Shown here in pieces: positions 15,794 to 24,560 of a stretch of DNA of 64,000 nucleotides. The translations under genes and the position numbers were made by a program. The first letter of the stretch is position 1, and every line of letters starts with the position of its first letter. The DNA lies in contig CP124756.1 of NCBI GenBank assembly GCA_029972225.1, positions 1,904,001 through 1,968,000 on the forward strand, in the 5' to 3' direction. The notes below the pieces were generated by a model. That model was not told the DNA's origin and ran no database searches. It saw only the letters and a program-made list of their open reading frames with translations. The stretch is from Candidatus Thiothrix putei. GTDB taxonomy: Bacteria > Pseudomonadota > Gammaproteobacteria > Thiotrichales > Thiotrichaceae.

Positions 15794-15821
15794 AACACGT
15801 TTACTTTGGAGCTTATTGAAC

Positions 15822-16283
15822 ATGTATGCAGTTAAATTTTTGGCATTGGCTATTGCCATCACTACCGCCGCCAGTTTGGGGGCTTGCTCGAAGGCAGAAA
15901 GCCTTGGGGCGAATAGCACGGTTGCGGCTGCCCAGCAGGGTTCGGTGAGCAATGTGTCGAATGCCGAATTACAAACCTTGCTGGATCAAAAAGTCACGCT
16001 GGTGGATATTCGTTTGCCGGAAGAGTGGCAGCAAACCGGCATTGTGGCGGGTAGTCATCCGATTACGCTGTTTCAGAAAGACGGCTCGGTGGCAGCGGAT
16101 TTCCTCGCAAAAATTCAGAAAGTTGCGCCGACAGATAAGCCTGTGGCGCTGATTTGCCGGACGGGTAATCGTACTCGTGCGGGGGCGGACATGTTGGCTC
16201 AGGTGGGTTACAAGCAGGTGTATAACGTGACCAACGGGATTATGGGCTGGATCAAGGAAGGTAAGGCGGTTGTGCGCCAGTAA
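15822..16283 (+). CDS. Rhodanese-domain lipoprotein
   Basis: This protein of about 153 residues starts at ATG 15822; the longer frame from 15774 overlaps the peroxidase remnant and lacks a ribosome site. It has a signal peptide with lipobox SLGAC, then a linker and one rhodanese domain: VTLVDIRLPEEW, and the catalytic loop LICRTGNRTRAG with the active-site Cys. It could transfer sulfane sulfur in the periplasm, which fits a sulfur-oxidising lifestyle, but the substrate is unknown. Confidence 0.85.
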   Translation: MYAVKFLALAIAITTAASLGACSKAESLGANSTVAAAQQGSVSNVSNAELQTLLDQKVTLVDIRLPEEWQQTGIVAGSHPITLFQKDGSVAADFLAKIQKVAPTDKPVALICRTGNRTRAGADMLAQVGYKQVYNVTNGIMGWIKEGKAVVRQ

Positions 16284-16314
16284 CACAGCCGCAGTCTTAT
16301 GGATTAACGGCTGC

Positions 16315-16566
16315 ATGGTGGAGCGTCAATTAGCATTGAGCAGGCGTTGGAATTGGTTGCGATCAAGTTGTGCGCTGCTGCTCCACAAGGCCATGCGGGC
16401 GCTGAACGAGGGCGTGCTGTCTGTGCGAGCCTTGCGCCAACACTTTGCCTACCCGGAAGGTTGCTGCGGTAAATGTCATCGCTGCTTGCGTGAAATGATC
16501 AACGAGCATTTGCAGGGTGAGTCAACAAACCGAAGCTGTCAGCGTGTGGAAGCGTGTCCGGCCTGA
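16315..16566 (+). CDS. Small Cys-rich hypothetical protein
   Basis: This 83-residue frame from ATG 16315 is of unknown function. It has a helical basic N-terminal half and a cluster YPEGCCGKCHRCLREM with C-C-x-x-C-x-x-C spacing that could bind a metal or Fe-S cluster. There is no clear Shine-Dalgarno beyond GGTGGAG overlapping the start. It sits downstream of the rhodanese gene. It may also be a chance open frame or a remnant of a larger gene. Confidence 0.35.
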   Translation: MVERQLALSRRWNWLRSSCALLLHKAMRALNEGVLSVRALRQHFAYPEGCCGKCHRCLREMINEHLQGESTNRSCQRVEACPA

Positions 16567-16579
16567 TACCAAGCGTTGT

Positions 16580-16972
16580 TCAGACAATGGGAATACAGCA
16601 CCTTTTAAACCAGTCGGCAAGTTCTGCCTCTGCAATATTTCCAGCCGCTAATTGCTCAAACATAATGACCGCTTCGGGTTCGGGAGCATCCAGCTCAAAA
16701 CTGTTGAGTTCCAGAAAAATTGCACCGACTGCCAGGGCTACCCGCTTATTGCCGTCAATGAACGGATGATTTTTGGCAATGCCAAAGCTGTAGGAAGCGG
16801 CGAGTTCAAACAGTGTTGAATGCGCTTCATAAGTTAAGCGTTGCTTGGGTCGTGCGAGGGCTGAATCCAGCAGCGACTTGTCACGAATGCCCGGACTGCC
16901 GCCGTGTTCTGCCAGCAACATCTGATGCACAGCTAACGTGACATCTTCCAACACCCATCTCGGTTCAATCAT
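16580..16972 (-). CDS. doc: Doc-type toxin (Fic fold)
   Basis: This 130-residue protein has the Doc motif HPFIDGNKRVAL (about residues 69-80). In phage P1 Doc this motif phosphorylates elongation factor Tu and stops translation. Helical context and length fit the Doc family. It overlaps the upstream AbrB-type antitoxin gene by 4 bp, a classic toxin-antitoxin layout. The native P1 antitoxin is Phd; pairing with AbrB-type antitoxins is also known. Confidence 0.88.
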   Translation of the reverse strand: MIEPRWVLEDVTLAVHQMLLAEHGGSPGIRDKSLLDSALARPKQRLTYEAHSTLFELAASYSFGIAKNHPFIDGNKRVALAVGAIFLELNSFELDAPEPEAVIMFEQLAAGNIAEAELADWFKRCCIPIV

Positions 16973-17193
16973 TTTGCCAACTCACGGAAGGCATTGCGGT
17001 ATTTTTTCAGCACTTTTTCAGCAGCCTGCATTTGGTCGTCGAAATCCTGCTGATAGGGTGTCAGGGTGAAACCTTCCGGGCTTTCCACCAGATACAGGCT
17101 GTCGCCTTTGCCTACTTTCAGTTTTGCCAGTGCTTCTTTGGGAAGGACGATGCCAACGGAATTGCCGATGGCGGTGAGTTTGACTTGTAACAT
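16969..17193 (-). CDS. AbrB/MazE-type antitoxin
   Basis: This 74-residue protein has a swapped-hairpin SpoVT-AbrB DNA-binding domain (KLTAIGNSVGIVLPKEALAKL) and a C-terminal helical tail that would neutralise the Doc-type toxin encoded next. The pair is probably autoregulated through the N-terminal domain binding the upstream region. Start ATG 17193. Confidence 0.88.
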   Translation of the reverse strand: MLQVKLTAIGNSVGIVLPKEALAKLKVGKGDSLYLVESPEGFTLTPYQQDFDDQMQAAEKVLKKYRNAFRELAK

Positions 17194-17279
17194 GGGATGG
17201 TTTTCCGTTAGTACGAATGTAATAACGTCAGTGTAGGCGTAGGGTGGGTGGAGCGCAAGCGATACCCACGATTACCCAT

Positions 17280-17707
17280 TTATCCAACCAATTTCGCCAA
17301 CAACGCCGGTTTAATCGCCTCAATCCAGGCACTCAACCGTGCCTCGGTCAGCAAGCTTTGTGACTGCTGATCCAGCACCAGCCCGACAAACTGCCCATCC
17401 ACCACCGCAGGCGATTGCTTGAAGTTATAACTCTCCGTAGACCATTGCCCAACCACGTCCGCGCCACCCGCCACGCCCCAACGGTACAAATGAATCAGCG
17501 AATGAGCAAAGCGGTCGGGGTATTTTTCCTGATCGCCCAGCCCATACAGCGCAATCACCTTGCCGGACAAATCCTTGCCCGCCAGTTGCGGCATGAAATC
17601 TTCCCAACTGCCATCCTGAATATCGGTGCTTTTGCCCGGTAGCTGGTCGATGCCGTAAGTGGCAGTGCCCAGAATCAGCGCATTGTATTGCAACAGTTCT
17701 TCGGCAG
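17280..17707 (-). pseudogene. Flavodoxin, N-terminally truncated
   Basis: The frame reads TAEELLQYNALILGTATYGIDQLPGKS and LSGKVIALYGLGDQEKYPDRF, both typical of long-chain flavodoxins (nifF/fldA type). The FMN phosphate-binding loop at the N-terminus (about 40-45 residues) is missing because IS630 copy C starts at 17710. The nearby nifA and rnfC remnants suggest it was nifF, the electron donor to nitrogenase; this is an inference. Confidence 0.85.
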
Positions 17708-17713
17708 TATACC

Positions 17714-18145
17714 TTACAGCGTCGAGACCTGAACATTTTTAAAGGTTTGAAAATTTGTTGTCATCAACTGGGTCAGTTCTTTCTTGTGATCGGTATCCAG
17801 CTTGTCGAGACAGTTGGTGATGGCCGCCTTGAAAGCGGGAAACTTATCATAGTATTTCGAGTACAAGCATTTTTTCTTGACGAACTTCCACAACCGTTCA
17901 ATCAGATTGAGGTTGGGTGAATAGGTCGGTAAAAATAATAGTTCAATATTGAGCCTTTTCGCACAGGCTTTTTCCAATAATTCACACACGCTGTTAGCGT
18001 TGATATAGGAGTCGTTAGTGATCGTGATGAGTTGTAGCGTTATCGCATTGAGTGCGCCCAATACGTTGTAGCGTTGTCGACCACAGGGGGCTTTGATGAA
18101 TACGCGGGAAAATGACCACAAAAACCCCAGAAACGGTGCTAACAC
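17714..18145 (-). pseudogene. IS630 transposase OrfB with 78-bp in-frame deletion
   Basis: Compared with copy B, 26 residues (from IAALALK to CEAVF) are missing, including LVLDN with the second catalytic Asp. The protein should be inactive in cleavage. The frame is otherwise intact, 143 residues. Confidence 0.88.
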
Positions 18146-18684
18146 GAAGTGGGCGGCATCGACAAAAAAAGGGCGCGTTTGCCCTCCTTAGCCTCCTGAA
18201 TGCGCGGTTTTAGTTCATTTTCCAGGAACTTTTCTTGTGCTTCCACATCAGCTTTGGCGGGTATCATCCCCACTTTATGGATGTCCATCCCTATTTTCTT
18301 CATAAAGACACGTACCCTGTCCTCACTGCGTTTGATGCCTGTCAGCTCCTCAATCTTAGCGGCTGCCGCCTTGCTGGTTGCGGGGGGATATTCACGAAAA
18401 TAGGCTTCAATCTTGTCTTTATATGCCATCAAATCACTCTGTGGTTTATTGAATCGTATTTCTTTAAGAGCTTCTAAACCGTTAGGTTGTAGGTAGGCGT
18501 TTAGGTAGGCAAGCAGCGTGGCTTCTGTAATCCTTTCCAATCGTTTGATTTCCTTATGCGTCAACTGTTGGGATTTCAGGTACAGCACGGACATTTTCTT
18601 ACGGACTCTGGGATGAGGATGGCGCTCTTTCCAGTAGAACAGCTCCGCTACCTCATCCTCAGTGAAAGTGATTTTTAATGTCAT
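18139..18684 (-). CDS. IS630 transposase OrfA, copy C
   Basis: This intact 181-residue OrfA has two substitutions near the N-terminus relative to copy B. It could still bind IS630 ends and interfere with transposition of copy B. Confidence 0.85.
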   Translation of the reverse strand: MTLKITFTEDEVAELFYWKERHPHPRVRKKMSVLYLKSQQLTHKEIKRLERITEATLLAYLNAYLQPNGLEALKEIRFNKPQSDLMAYKDKIEAYFREYPPATSKAAAAKIEELTGIKRSEDRVRVFMKKIGMDIHKVGMIPAKADVEAQEKFLENELKPRIQEAKEGKRALFLSMPPTSC

Positions 18685-18770
18685 ACATTACTCATGGCTG
18701 CTTTTGTTACCAGTCATCTAACCATATTTCCTTGATCAAAAAAAACTATTTTATGGCACGGACTGGTATA

Positions 18771-18970
18771 TTATCCAGACTTTCGTAATCCTCCACACGC
18801 AACGGTGAGGAGAAGTCCTTGTAAAAGCGGGAAAATGTGCCGTGTGACTGATCGGAATCGAACCCTGTAAACGGTGTTGCGCTGTCGATGAAATATTGCG
18901 CCAATAGACGTGCGGTCAGCGATTTGCCAACGCCGCCTTTCTCGCCGCCGATGAAATGTACCCTGCCCAT
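18771..18970 (-). pseudogene. ParA/MinD-like P-loop ATPase, C-terminally truncated
   Basis: About 66 residues remain: GRVHFIGGEKGGVGKS is a deviant Walker A motif of the ParA/MinD/NifH superfamily, followed by FDSDQSHGTFSRFY with the usual Asp. The start is probably 18970, preceded by GGAGA. IS630 copy C cuts the gene at 18770; the rest is missing. The original function is unknown. Confidence 0.75.
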
Positions 18971-19008
18971 TATTGTCTCCATGATTACTGGTGGTTAAGA
19001 TGCGCATT

Positions 19009-21573
19009 ATGCAACATTCAAGCCAGCCCGAACCAATTCTCCCAGTTGATGCCGTCCTCAACGACCTCAAACAAGCCCTGCGTGAACGTCACGAAGTCGT
19101 GCTGGAAGCCCCACCGGGCGCGGGCAAAACCACCCGTGTTCCCTTGGCTTTGCTGGATGAGCCGTGGCTTTTGGGCAAAAAAATCCTCATGCTCGAACCG
19201 CGTCGTATTGCCGCCAAAAATGCCGCGCACCGCATGGCAAGCCTGCTGAACGAAAGCGCCGGCCAAACCGTCGGCTACCGGATGCGGTTGGACAACAAAA
19301 CCAGCCGCCAGACCCGTATCGAAGTCATTACCGAAGGCATCCTCACCCGGCAATTACAGCAAGATCCATCGCTGGACGGCGTTGGCTTGGTGATTTTCGA
19401 CGAATTCCACGAACGCAATCTCGATTCCGATCTCGCCCTCAGCTTGTGTTTGAAGGGGCGTGAACTGTTCCGCGATGACAGCAATCCGCTGAAACTGCTG
19501 GTCATGTCCGCCACTTTGGATAGCGTTGCGATTGCTAGTTTGCTGGATGATGCGCCAGTGGTACGCAGTGAAGGCCGTACTTACCCAGTAAACATACGCT
19601 ATGGGCAAGCCGCCAAACCCAATGAGCGCATCGTCGAACGCATGGTTGCCACCCTGCGGCAAGCCTTGAGCGACAACCCTGACAGCAGCATCCTCGCTTT
19701 CCTGCCCGGTCAAGGCGAAATCCACCGCACCACCGAAGCCCTCGGCGAATGGCTGGTGGAACGCCGCATCCGTGGCGTGCACTTGCGCCCGATGTACGGC
19801 AACCTCACGCTGGACGAACAGCAACAAGCGATTGCTCCATTAACCGCTGCCCACGCGGGCGAACGCAAAGTGGTGCTGGCAACCAATATCGCCGAAACCA
19901 GCCTGACCATCGAAGGCGTGGATGTGGTGGTCGATTCCGGGCTGGTGCGCGAAGCCCGTTTCGACCCTGGCACTGGCATGACCGGCTTACACACCACGCG
20001 CATTTCCCGCGCCTCCAGCACCCAACGTGCCGGACGTGCGGGCCGACTTGCCCCCGGTGTGTGCTATCGACTTTGGACGGAAAGCCAGCAGGAACAACTT
20101 GCCGCGCACAATACCCCCGAAATCTTACGTGCCGACCTCGCCCCACTCGCCCTACAATTGTTGCAATGGGGCGTGGATGATCCGGCGGAACTGCGCTGGC
20201 TGGATGTGCCGCCCTCCGGCCTTTGGCAACAGGCATTGGACTTGCTGGAAACGCTCGGCGCGATTCAACGCAAAGGCAAAGCCACGGTGCTGACCGCGCA
20301 CGGGCAAGTCATGTGCAATCTGCCCGTGCATCCGCGCCTTGCCCACCTGCTGATTTGCGGCGCACAAGCCGGACACTTGAACGCCGCTGCCAACCTTGCC
20401 AGCTTGCTTTCCGAGCGCAATCCGTTCAGTCAGGATAATCCCGACATTAGCCACCCGCTGGAAATACTGGCAGGCACAAGCCGTTGTCCGTACCAGCAGC
20501 AGGACTGGTTACAACGCACCCGCCAACTGGCAAACCAGTTCGTGGAACAAATCCGCAGCCAGAAACTGCCGGAAAGTGGCGTGAGTTTTTTGCTGCCCGC
20601 CACGCAAATCAATGGCTATTTGCTGGCCTGTGCCTACCCCGATCGAATTGCCCGACGGCGGCATTCCGGCGGCTACCAACTTGCTAACGGGCGCAGTGCC
20701 GACCTGCCCGACAAACACGCGCTCGGCAATCAGGCATGGCTGGCGATTGCCGAAGTCAGCAGCATGGTGGGCAAAAGCAGTGATACTATCCGCTCCGCTG
20801 CCGCACTGGATGACAAGCTGTTTGCGAGTGCATTGGCAGATCAGGTGCGCGAGCAAACCGTGGTGGAATGGGATAACAAAGCGGGGCGTTTCATTGCCGA
20901 AGCCCAGCAAAAAATCGGCGCGTTGGTACTACAGCGCAAAGCCCTGCAAGCCGTGCCGAGTGAAGCCAAAAGCACCGCGCTGATCGGTTTCATCCGCAAG
21001 CAAGGGCTGGATGTATTGCCCTGGCAGGCGGAACAGGAACAATGGTGCGCACGGATTAACCTGTTACGCAGCGTCGAGCCAGAACGACACTGGCCTGATG
21101 TCAGTCGCGCCAACTTGCTGACAACACTGGAAGAGTGGCTTGCGCCGTATCTGAATGCAGTTAATGTGCTGGGTGATTTCAAAAAGCTCGATTTGACCAC
21201 TATTCTCAGCGGTCTATTGCCGTGGGACATGCAACAACGTCTCGAACAGCTTGCCCCTAAATCGCTTGAAGTGCCTTCTGGGCATTCCATCGCTATCGAC
21301 TATAGCCAGTCGCCGCCGGTACTCGCGGTGAAATTGCAGGAAATGTTTGGTTGCCAACAAACCCCGACCATTGCCAATGACAGGGTGGCGTTGCTGGTGC
21401 ATTTGCTGTCTCCGGCGGGCAGGCCGTTGCAGATTACGCAGGATTTGGCGGGGTTTTGGCGCACTTCTTACCATGAGGTGAAAAAGGATATGAAGGGGCG
21501 GTATCCCAAACATCCGTGGCCGGATGATCCCTTGCAGGCAATTGCTACGCGCAAGGTCAAACGGTTAATGTGA
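19009..21573 (+). CDS. hrpB: ATP-dependent RNA helicase HrpB
   Basis: This DEAH-box-like helicase is about 854 residues. Motifs in order are APPGAGKTT (Walker A, about 40-48), VIFDEFHERN (motif II, with Phe instead of Ala), MSATLD (III), then the helicase C domain with NIAETSLTIEGVDVV and QRAGRAGRLAPG (VI). It continues with HA2 and the HrpB-specific C-terminal domain. GTG 18991, ATG 19000 and ATG 19009 are possible starts in the same frame; I prefer 19009, as the family usually begins close before the LPVDAVLNDL segment. Its role in bacteria is unclear; it is not essential in E. coli. It is a single gene, convergent with the ABC-F gene (17-bp overlap). Confidence 0.93.
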   Translation: MQHSSQPEPILPVDAVLNDLKQALRERHEVVLEAPPGAGKTTRVPLALLDEPWLLGKKILMLEPRRIAAKNAAHRMASLLNESAGQTVGYRMRLDNKTSRQTRIEVITEGILTRQLQQDPSLDGVGLVIFDEFHERNLDSDLALSLCLKGRELFRDDSNPLKLLVMSATLDSVAIASLLDDAPVVRSEGRTYPVNIRYGQAAKPNERIVERMVATLRQALSDNPDSSILAFLPGQGEIHRTTEALGEWLVERRIRGVHLRPMYGNLTLDEQQQAIAPLTAAHAGERKVVLATNIAETSLTIEGVDVVVDSGLVREARFDPGTGMTGLHTTRISRASSTQRAGRAGRLAPGVCYRLWTESQQEQLAAHNTPEILRADLAPLALQLLQWGVDDPAELRWLDVPPSGLWQQALDLLETLGAIQRKGKATVLTAHGQVMCNLPVHPRLAHLLICGAQAGHLNAAANLASLLSERNPFSQDNPDISHPLEILAGTSRCPYQQQDWLQRTRQLANQFVEQIRSQKLPESGVSFLLPATQINGYLLACAYPDRIARRRHSGGYQLANGRSADLPDKHALGNQAWLAIAEVSSMVGKSSDTIRSAAALDDKLFASALADQVREQTVVEWDNKAGRFIAEAQQKIGALVLQRKALQAVPSEAKSTALIGFIRKQGLDVLPWQAEQEQWCARINLLRSVEPERHWPDVSRANLLTTLEEWLAPYLNAVNVLGDFKKLDLTTILSGLLPWDMQQRLEQLAPKSLEVPSGHSIAIDYSQSPPVLAVKLQEMFGCQQTPTIANDRVALLVHLLSPAGRPLQITQDLAGFWRTSYHEVKKDMKGRYPKHPWPDDPLQAIATRKVKRLM

Positions 21574-23140
21574 GACTCGCCGAAACACCCAAGGCTGCAA
21601 TAAACGCCGGATCGTGCGAGACCACCAGCAATGCGCCGGGGTAATCCGCCAAGGTTTGTTCCAGCAATAAGCGCGAATCCAGATCCAGATGGTTGTCAGG
21701 TTCATCCAGCAACAGCAAGGTTGGGGCATTCTCACCCACCAGCACAGCCAGTAAAGCTACTTTCAAACGTTCGCCGCCGCTCAGTTCCTTCAAGGGTTGC
21801 AATGTCTTGTCGCCGCGCATCCGCAACCCTGCTAGTTCGGTGCGCAGTAGGGTTTCGCTGGTATCAGGGTGCAAGCGTTGCAGGTTGGTTAGCGCGGATT
21901 CGTGCTCATCCAGCAGACTGAAGTGCTGATCGAGATACACGCAACGCCCATGCACTTCGCAAACACCTGAGATTGGTTGTTCCAACCCGGCAATCACGCG
22001 CAGAAGGGTGGATTTGCCAGAACCATTCCTGCCTTGGATATGCCAGCGTTCGCCCTGCTGTACGGTGAGGGTCAACGGCGCATGGTGTACGTAAGGCAAC
22101 ACCAGTTCGGAAAGGTGCAGGCACAGGCTGTGATGCGCGGCTTCGGGGGCAGCGCGTAAGGTTTGCGGTTTGATGATCTCCAGCCGGGTTTGGGTAGTGC
22201 CCAATTCGCTTGCCAACTGTTCGGCGCGTTGCTGGTGTTGCTGCTTGAGTTTGGAGAGCGTGTTTTCTGAGCGATCTTGTTGCGCATCCATCAGCAATTT
22301 GCTTTGCGAACCGGAATGGCGTTGGCGTTCACCCTGTTTGCGGCGATGGGCGGATTTTTCCAACGCAGCCTGTTGTTCGAGTTTTTGTTGCTGGCGGTTG
22401 CGTTTGAGCGTCGCTACTTGCTGTTCCGTGGCGGAAACTTGGGCATCACGGATGGTGTGGTAGATGGCGTAATTGCCGCCGTATTCGTTCAGGCCGTGCT
22501 GATCCAGTTCCAGAATCCTCTCCACCTGTTGCAGCAATTCGCGGTCATGGGTGGAAACCAATGCGCCCGCCGGGTGTTGGGTCAGCTTCGCCAATAGCCA
22601 CTGGCGACCTGCGGTATCCAGATGGTTGCTGGGTTCGTCCAGCAGCAGGTAGTGATCAGGTTGCAGGAATGCACGGCACAGTGCCAGCCGGGTTTGTTCG
22701 CCGCCACTCAGGTGTTGGATGGGTGTCGACAGGGGTAACTCCAGACCCGCTTCATGCAGTTCCTGTTCCCACAAGGCGGGCAGATGCCAACGGTCTTCGA
22801 CTTGTGCAAAATCTTCCGCGCTGGCTTCACCGGACTGGATGCGCTCGAAACTGTCATACAACACGCCAACGCCCAAAGCATCCGCCAGGCGCAGACCTTG
22901 CAGGCGTTGCAGTTGCCGCACCCAATAGAACGGCACAAGCCAGCGGATGCTGCCGCTAGTGGGTGGGAAATCTTGCGCCAGCAGGGCAAGCAATACTGAT
23001 TTGCCTTGCCCGTTGCGCCCGACCAGCCCGGTCAATCCGTCGGTCAGGGTTGAGGAAAGCCCGGAAAATACGGTCTTGGTATCAAACTGCTGGGTTAACT
23101 GGGAAAATTGGCAGACTACCTGCCTCATAAATACCTCCAA
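21557..23140 (-). CDS. ABC-F family ATPase
   Basis: This 527-residue protein has two ABC domains and no membrane part. Walker A GRNGQGKSVLL (about 40-50) and GRNGSGKSTLL (about 375); signatures HLSGGEQTRLAL and ELSGGERLKVAL; Walker B LLLDEPSNHLD and LLLDEPDNHLD; a charged coiled-coil linker rich in Gln/Arg/Lys between the domains (about 240-300). ABC-F proteins act on ribosomes or in gene regulation. The subgroup is uncertain (Uup/YheS-like). The 3' end overlaps hrpB by 17 bp. Confidence 0.88.
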   Translation of the reverse strand: MEVFMRQVVCQFSQLTQQFDTKTVFSGLSSTLTDGLTGLVGRNGQGKSVLLALLAQDFPPTSGSIRWLVPFYWVRQLQRLQGLRLADALGVGVLYDSFERIQSGEASAEDFAQVEDRWHLPALWEQELHEAGLELPLSTPIQHLSGGEQTRLALCRAFLQPDHYLLLDEPSNHLDTAGRQWLLAKLTQHPAGALVSTHDRELLQQVERILELDQHGLNEYGGNYAIYHTIRDAQVSATEQQVATLKRNRQQQKLEQQAALEKSAHRRKQGERQRHSGSQSKLLMDAQQDRSENTLSKLKQQHQQRAEQLASELGTTQTRLEIIKPQTLRAAPEAAHHSLCLHLSELVLPYVHHAPLTLTVQQGERWHIQGRNGSGKSTLLRVIAGLEQPISGVCEVHGRCVYLDQHFSLLDEHESALTNLQRLHPDTSETLLRTELAGLRMRGDKTLQPLKELSGGERLKVALLAVLVGENAPTLLLLDEPDNHLDLDSRLLLEQTLADYPGALLVVSHDPAFIAALGVSASLTLTV

Positions 23141-23243
23141 GCATTCTGCCGAGATTTCCGCTCAGCCATTTTGCATCAGTGTTGTGCTTTGGAGTAAGCT
23201 ACAACCATCATTTTTGGATAATTCTGGAAAGTAACATGACTGC

Positions 23244-23468
23244 ATGGTCGCTGGTACATTACCACTGGAACGCATGACGCTGGCTGATAAATTGGCGCTG
23301 ATTGAACGGGTGTGGGAAAGTCTGACGCAGAAGAACGCTGATTTTGCATCCCCAGCATGGCATGGTGAATTATTAAGATCCAGATTGGTAGCAGTGGAAA
23401 ATGGCACGGTGACTTTCCGCCCGTTGGATGAGGTCAAACAACGTCTGCGTCGCCCGACTACCCCATGA
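23244..23468 (+). CDS. Orphan addiction-module antitoxin-like protein
   Basis: This 74-residue protein is of the unstable-antitoxin type: LPLERMTLADKLALIERVWESLTQ then PAWHGELL and a C-terminal DEVKQRLR. Such proteins normally pair with a RelE/ParE toxin encoded directly downstream. Here the next DNA is a nifA remnant, so the toxin gene has been deleted. The last residues (RRPTTP) may be junction-derived. Confidence 0.75.
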   Translation: MVAGTLPLERMTLADKLALIERVWESLTQKNADFASPAWHGELLRSRLVAVENGTVTFRPLDEVKQRLRRPTTP

Positions 23469-23514
23469 GAATTCGGCTTTGCATGAGGGGAGGATGCTGT
23501 TGTGCTTGATACGG

Positions 23515-24350
23515 GCATATTCCAATTCACGCACATTACCCGGCCAGCCGTGGTGCATGAGCGCACGAATCGCGCCGTCCCCAATATCCAGTGCTCGCCC
23601 TTGCTTGTTACTGATCTTGTTGACCAGAAAGCGGGCAAGGTCGGGGATGTCTTCCAGCCGTTCGCGCAACGGCGGCATAATGATCGGCATCACGTTAAGG
23701 CGGTAATACAAATCTTCGCGGAATTCGCCCGCTCGCACTTCCTGTTCCAGATTGCGGTTGGTGGCGGCGATGACGCGCACATCGACCTTGAGAGTGCGCG
23801 TACCGCCGACGCGCTCGAACTCGCCTTCCTGCAATACCCGCAGCAGTTTGGCCTAGAATGCAGGGGTGATTTCGCCGATTTCATCCAGAAACAACGTGCC
23901 GCCGTCGGCTTGCTCGAAACGCCCTTTGCGTTGGCTGACCGCGCCAGTAAACGCGCCTTTTTCATGCCCGAACAGTTCGGATTCGAGCAAATTGTCCGGT
24001 AAAGCGGCACAGTTGAGTTTGATGAAAGCATTGTTTGCACGGGGTGAATGGTAGTGGATGGCGTTGGCAATCAGCTCTTTACCCGTGCCGGATTCGCCGC
24101 GAATGAGTACGGTTGTGTTCCACTTGGCGACTTGCCGCGCTTGGTCGAACACCACCTGCATCACGCGGGTGCGTCCGATCAGGTTGGCGAAACCGGATTC
24201 GCCCTTGACCTCGCGGCGCAAGGAGTCGCGTTCCTTTTGCAGTTCCTGCTTGTCGCTGGCGACTTCGTTGGCAAGGACTACATTTTGCCCGATCAGGTTG
24301 CCGATCATTTCGAGGAAACGGCGGCGTTCGCCCAGCAAATGCAGTTCGCC
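23515..24350 (-). pseudogene. nifA: nifA remnant with in-frame amber codon
   Basis: The frame encodes the linker and central AAA+ domain of a sigma-54 activator most like Nif[35 protein letters not shown] (Walker A), [15 protein letters not shown] (GAFTGA loop for sigma-54 contact), [12 protein letters not shown] (Walker B), then [22 protein letters not shown] at 23853-23855 interrupts where related proteins have Gln. The C-terminal DNA-binding domain is lost (break after GNVRELE near 23515), and the N-terminal GAF domain is lost at 24350. It cannot produce a functional activator. Confidence 0.88.
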
Positions 24351-24560
24351 TGCATCCGCTGCGCAAGTTGCGTGCAAGCCTGCCCGTGCGGGCTGTTGCT
24401 GCTGGAAATGGCTGCCAATGCCCGCGCTGGCAACCTCGACGATGCCGTCACCAAACTGGGGCTGATGGATTGCATCGCTTGCGGCTCGTGTTCCTACGTT
24501 TGCCCTGCGCACATCCCGCTGGTGCAGTATTTCAACTACGCCAAGGGTGAACTTGCGGCT
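24351..24560 (+). pseudogene. rnfC: rnfC remnant (two 4Fe-4S motifs)
   Basis: A 70-codon internal piece encodes [20 protein letters not shown] and [20 protein letters not shown], the paired 4Fe-4S motifs of RnfC/RsxC, the NADH- or ferredoxin-facing subunit of the Rnf electron-transport complex. The flanks are a nifA piece and a Gly-rich gene piece. The longer open frame (24048-24680) is a chimera of three unrelated segments. Confidence 0.88.

Larger units (their letters stand above)
17710..18768 (-). mobile_element. IS630-type element, copy C (internal deletion)
   Basis: This 1059-bp copy has both ends and TA on each side (17708-17709 and 18769-18770). It has lost 78 bp within orfB. Flanking genes on the two sides are unrelated and both truncated, so the flanking DNA was deleted. 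Confidence 0.92.
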
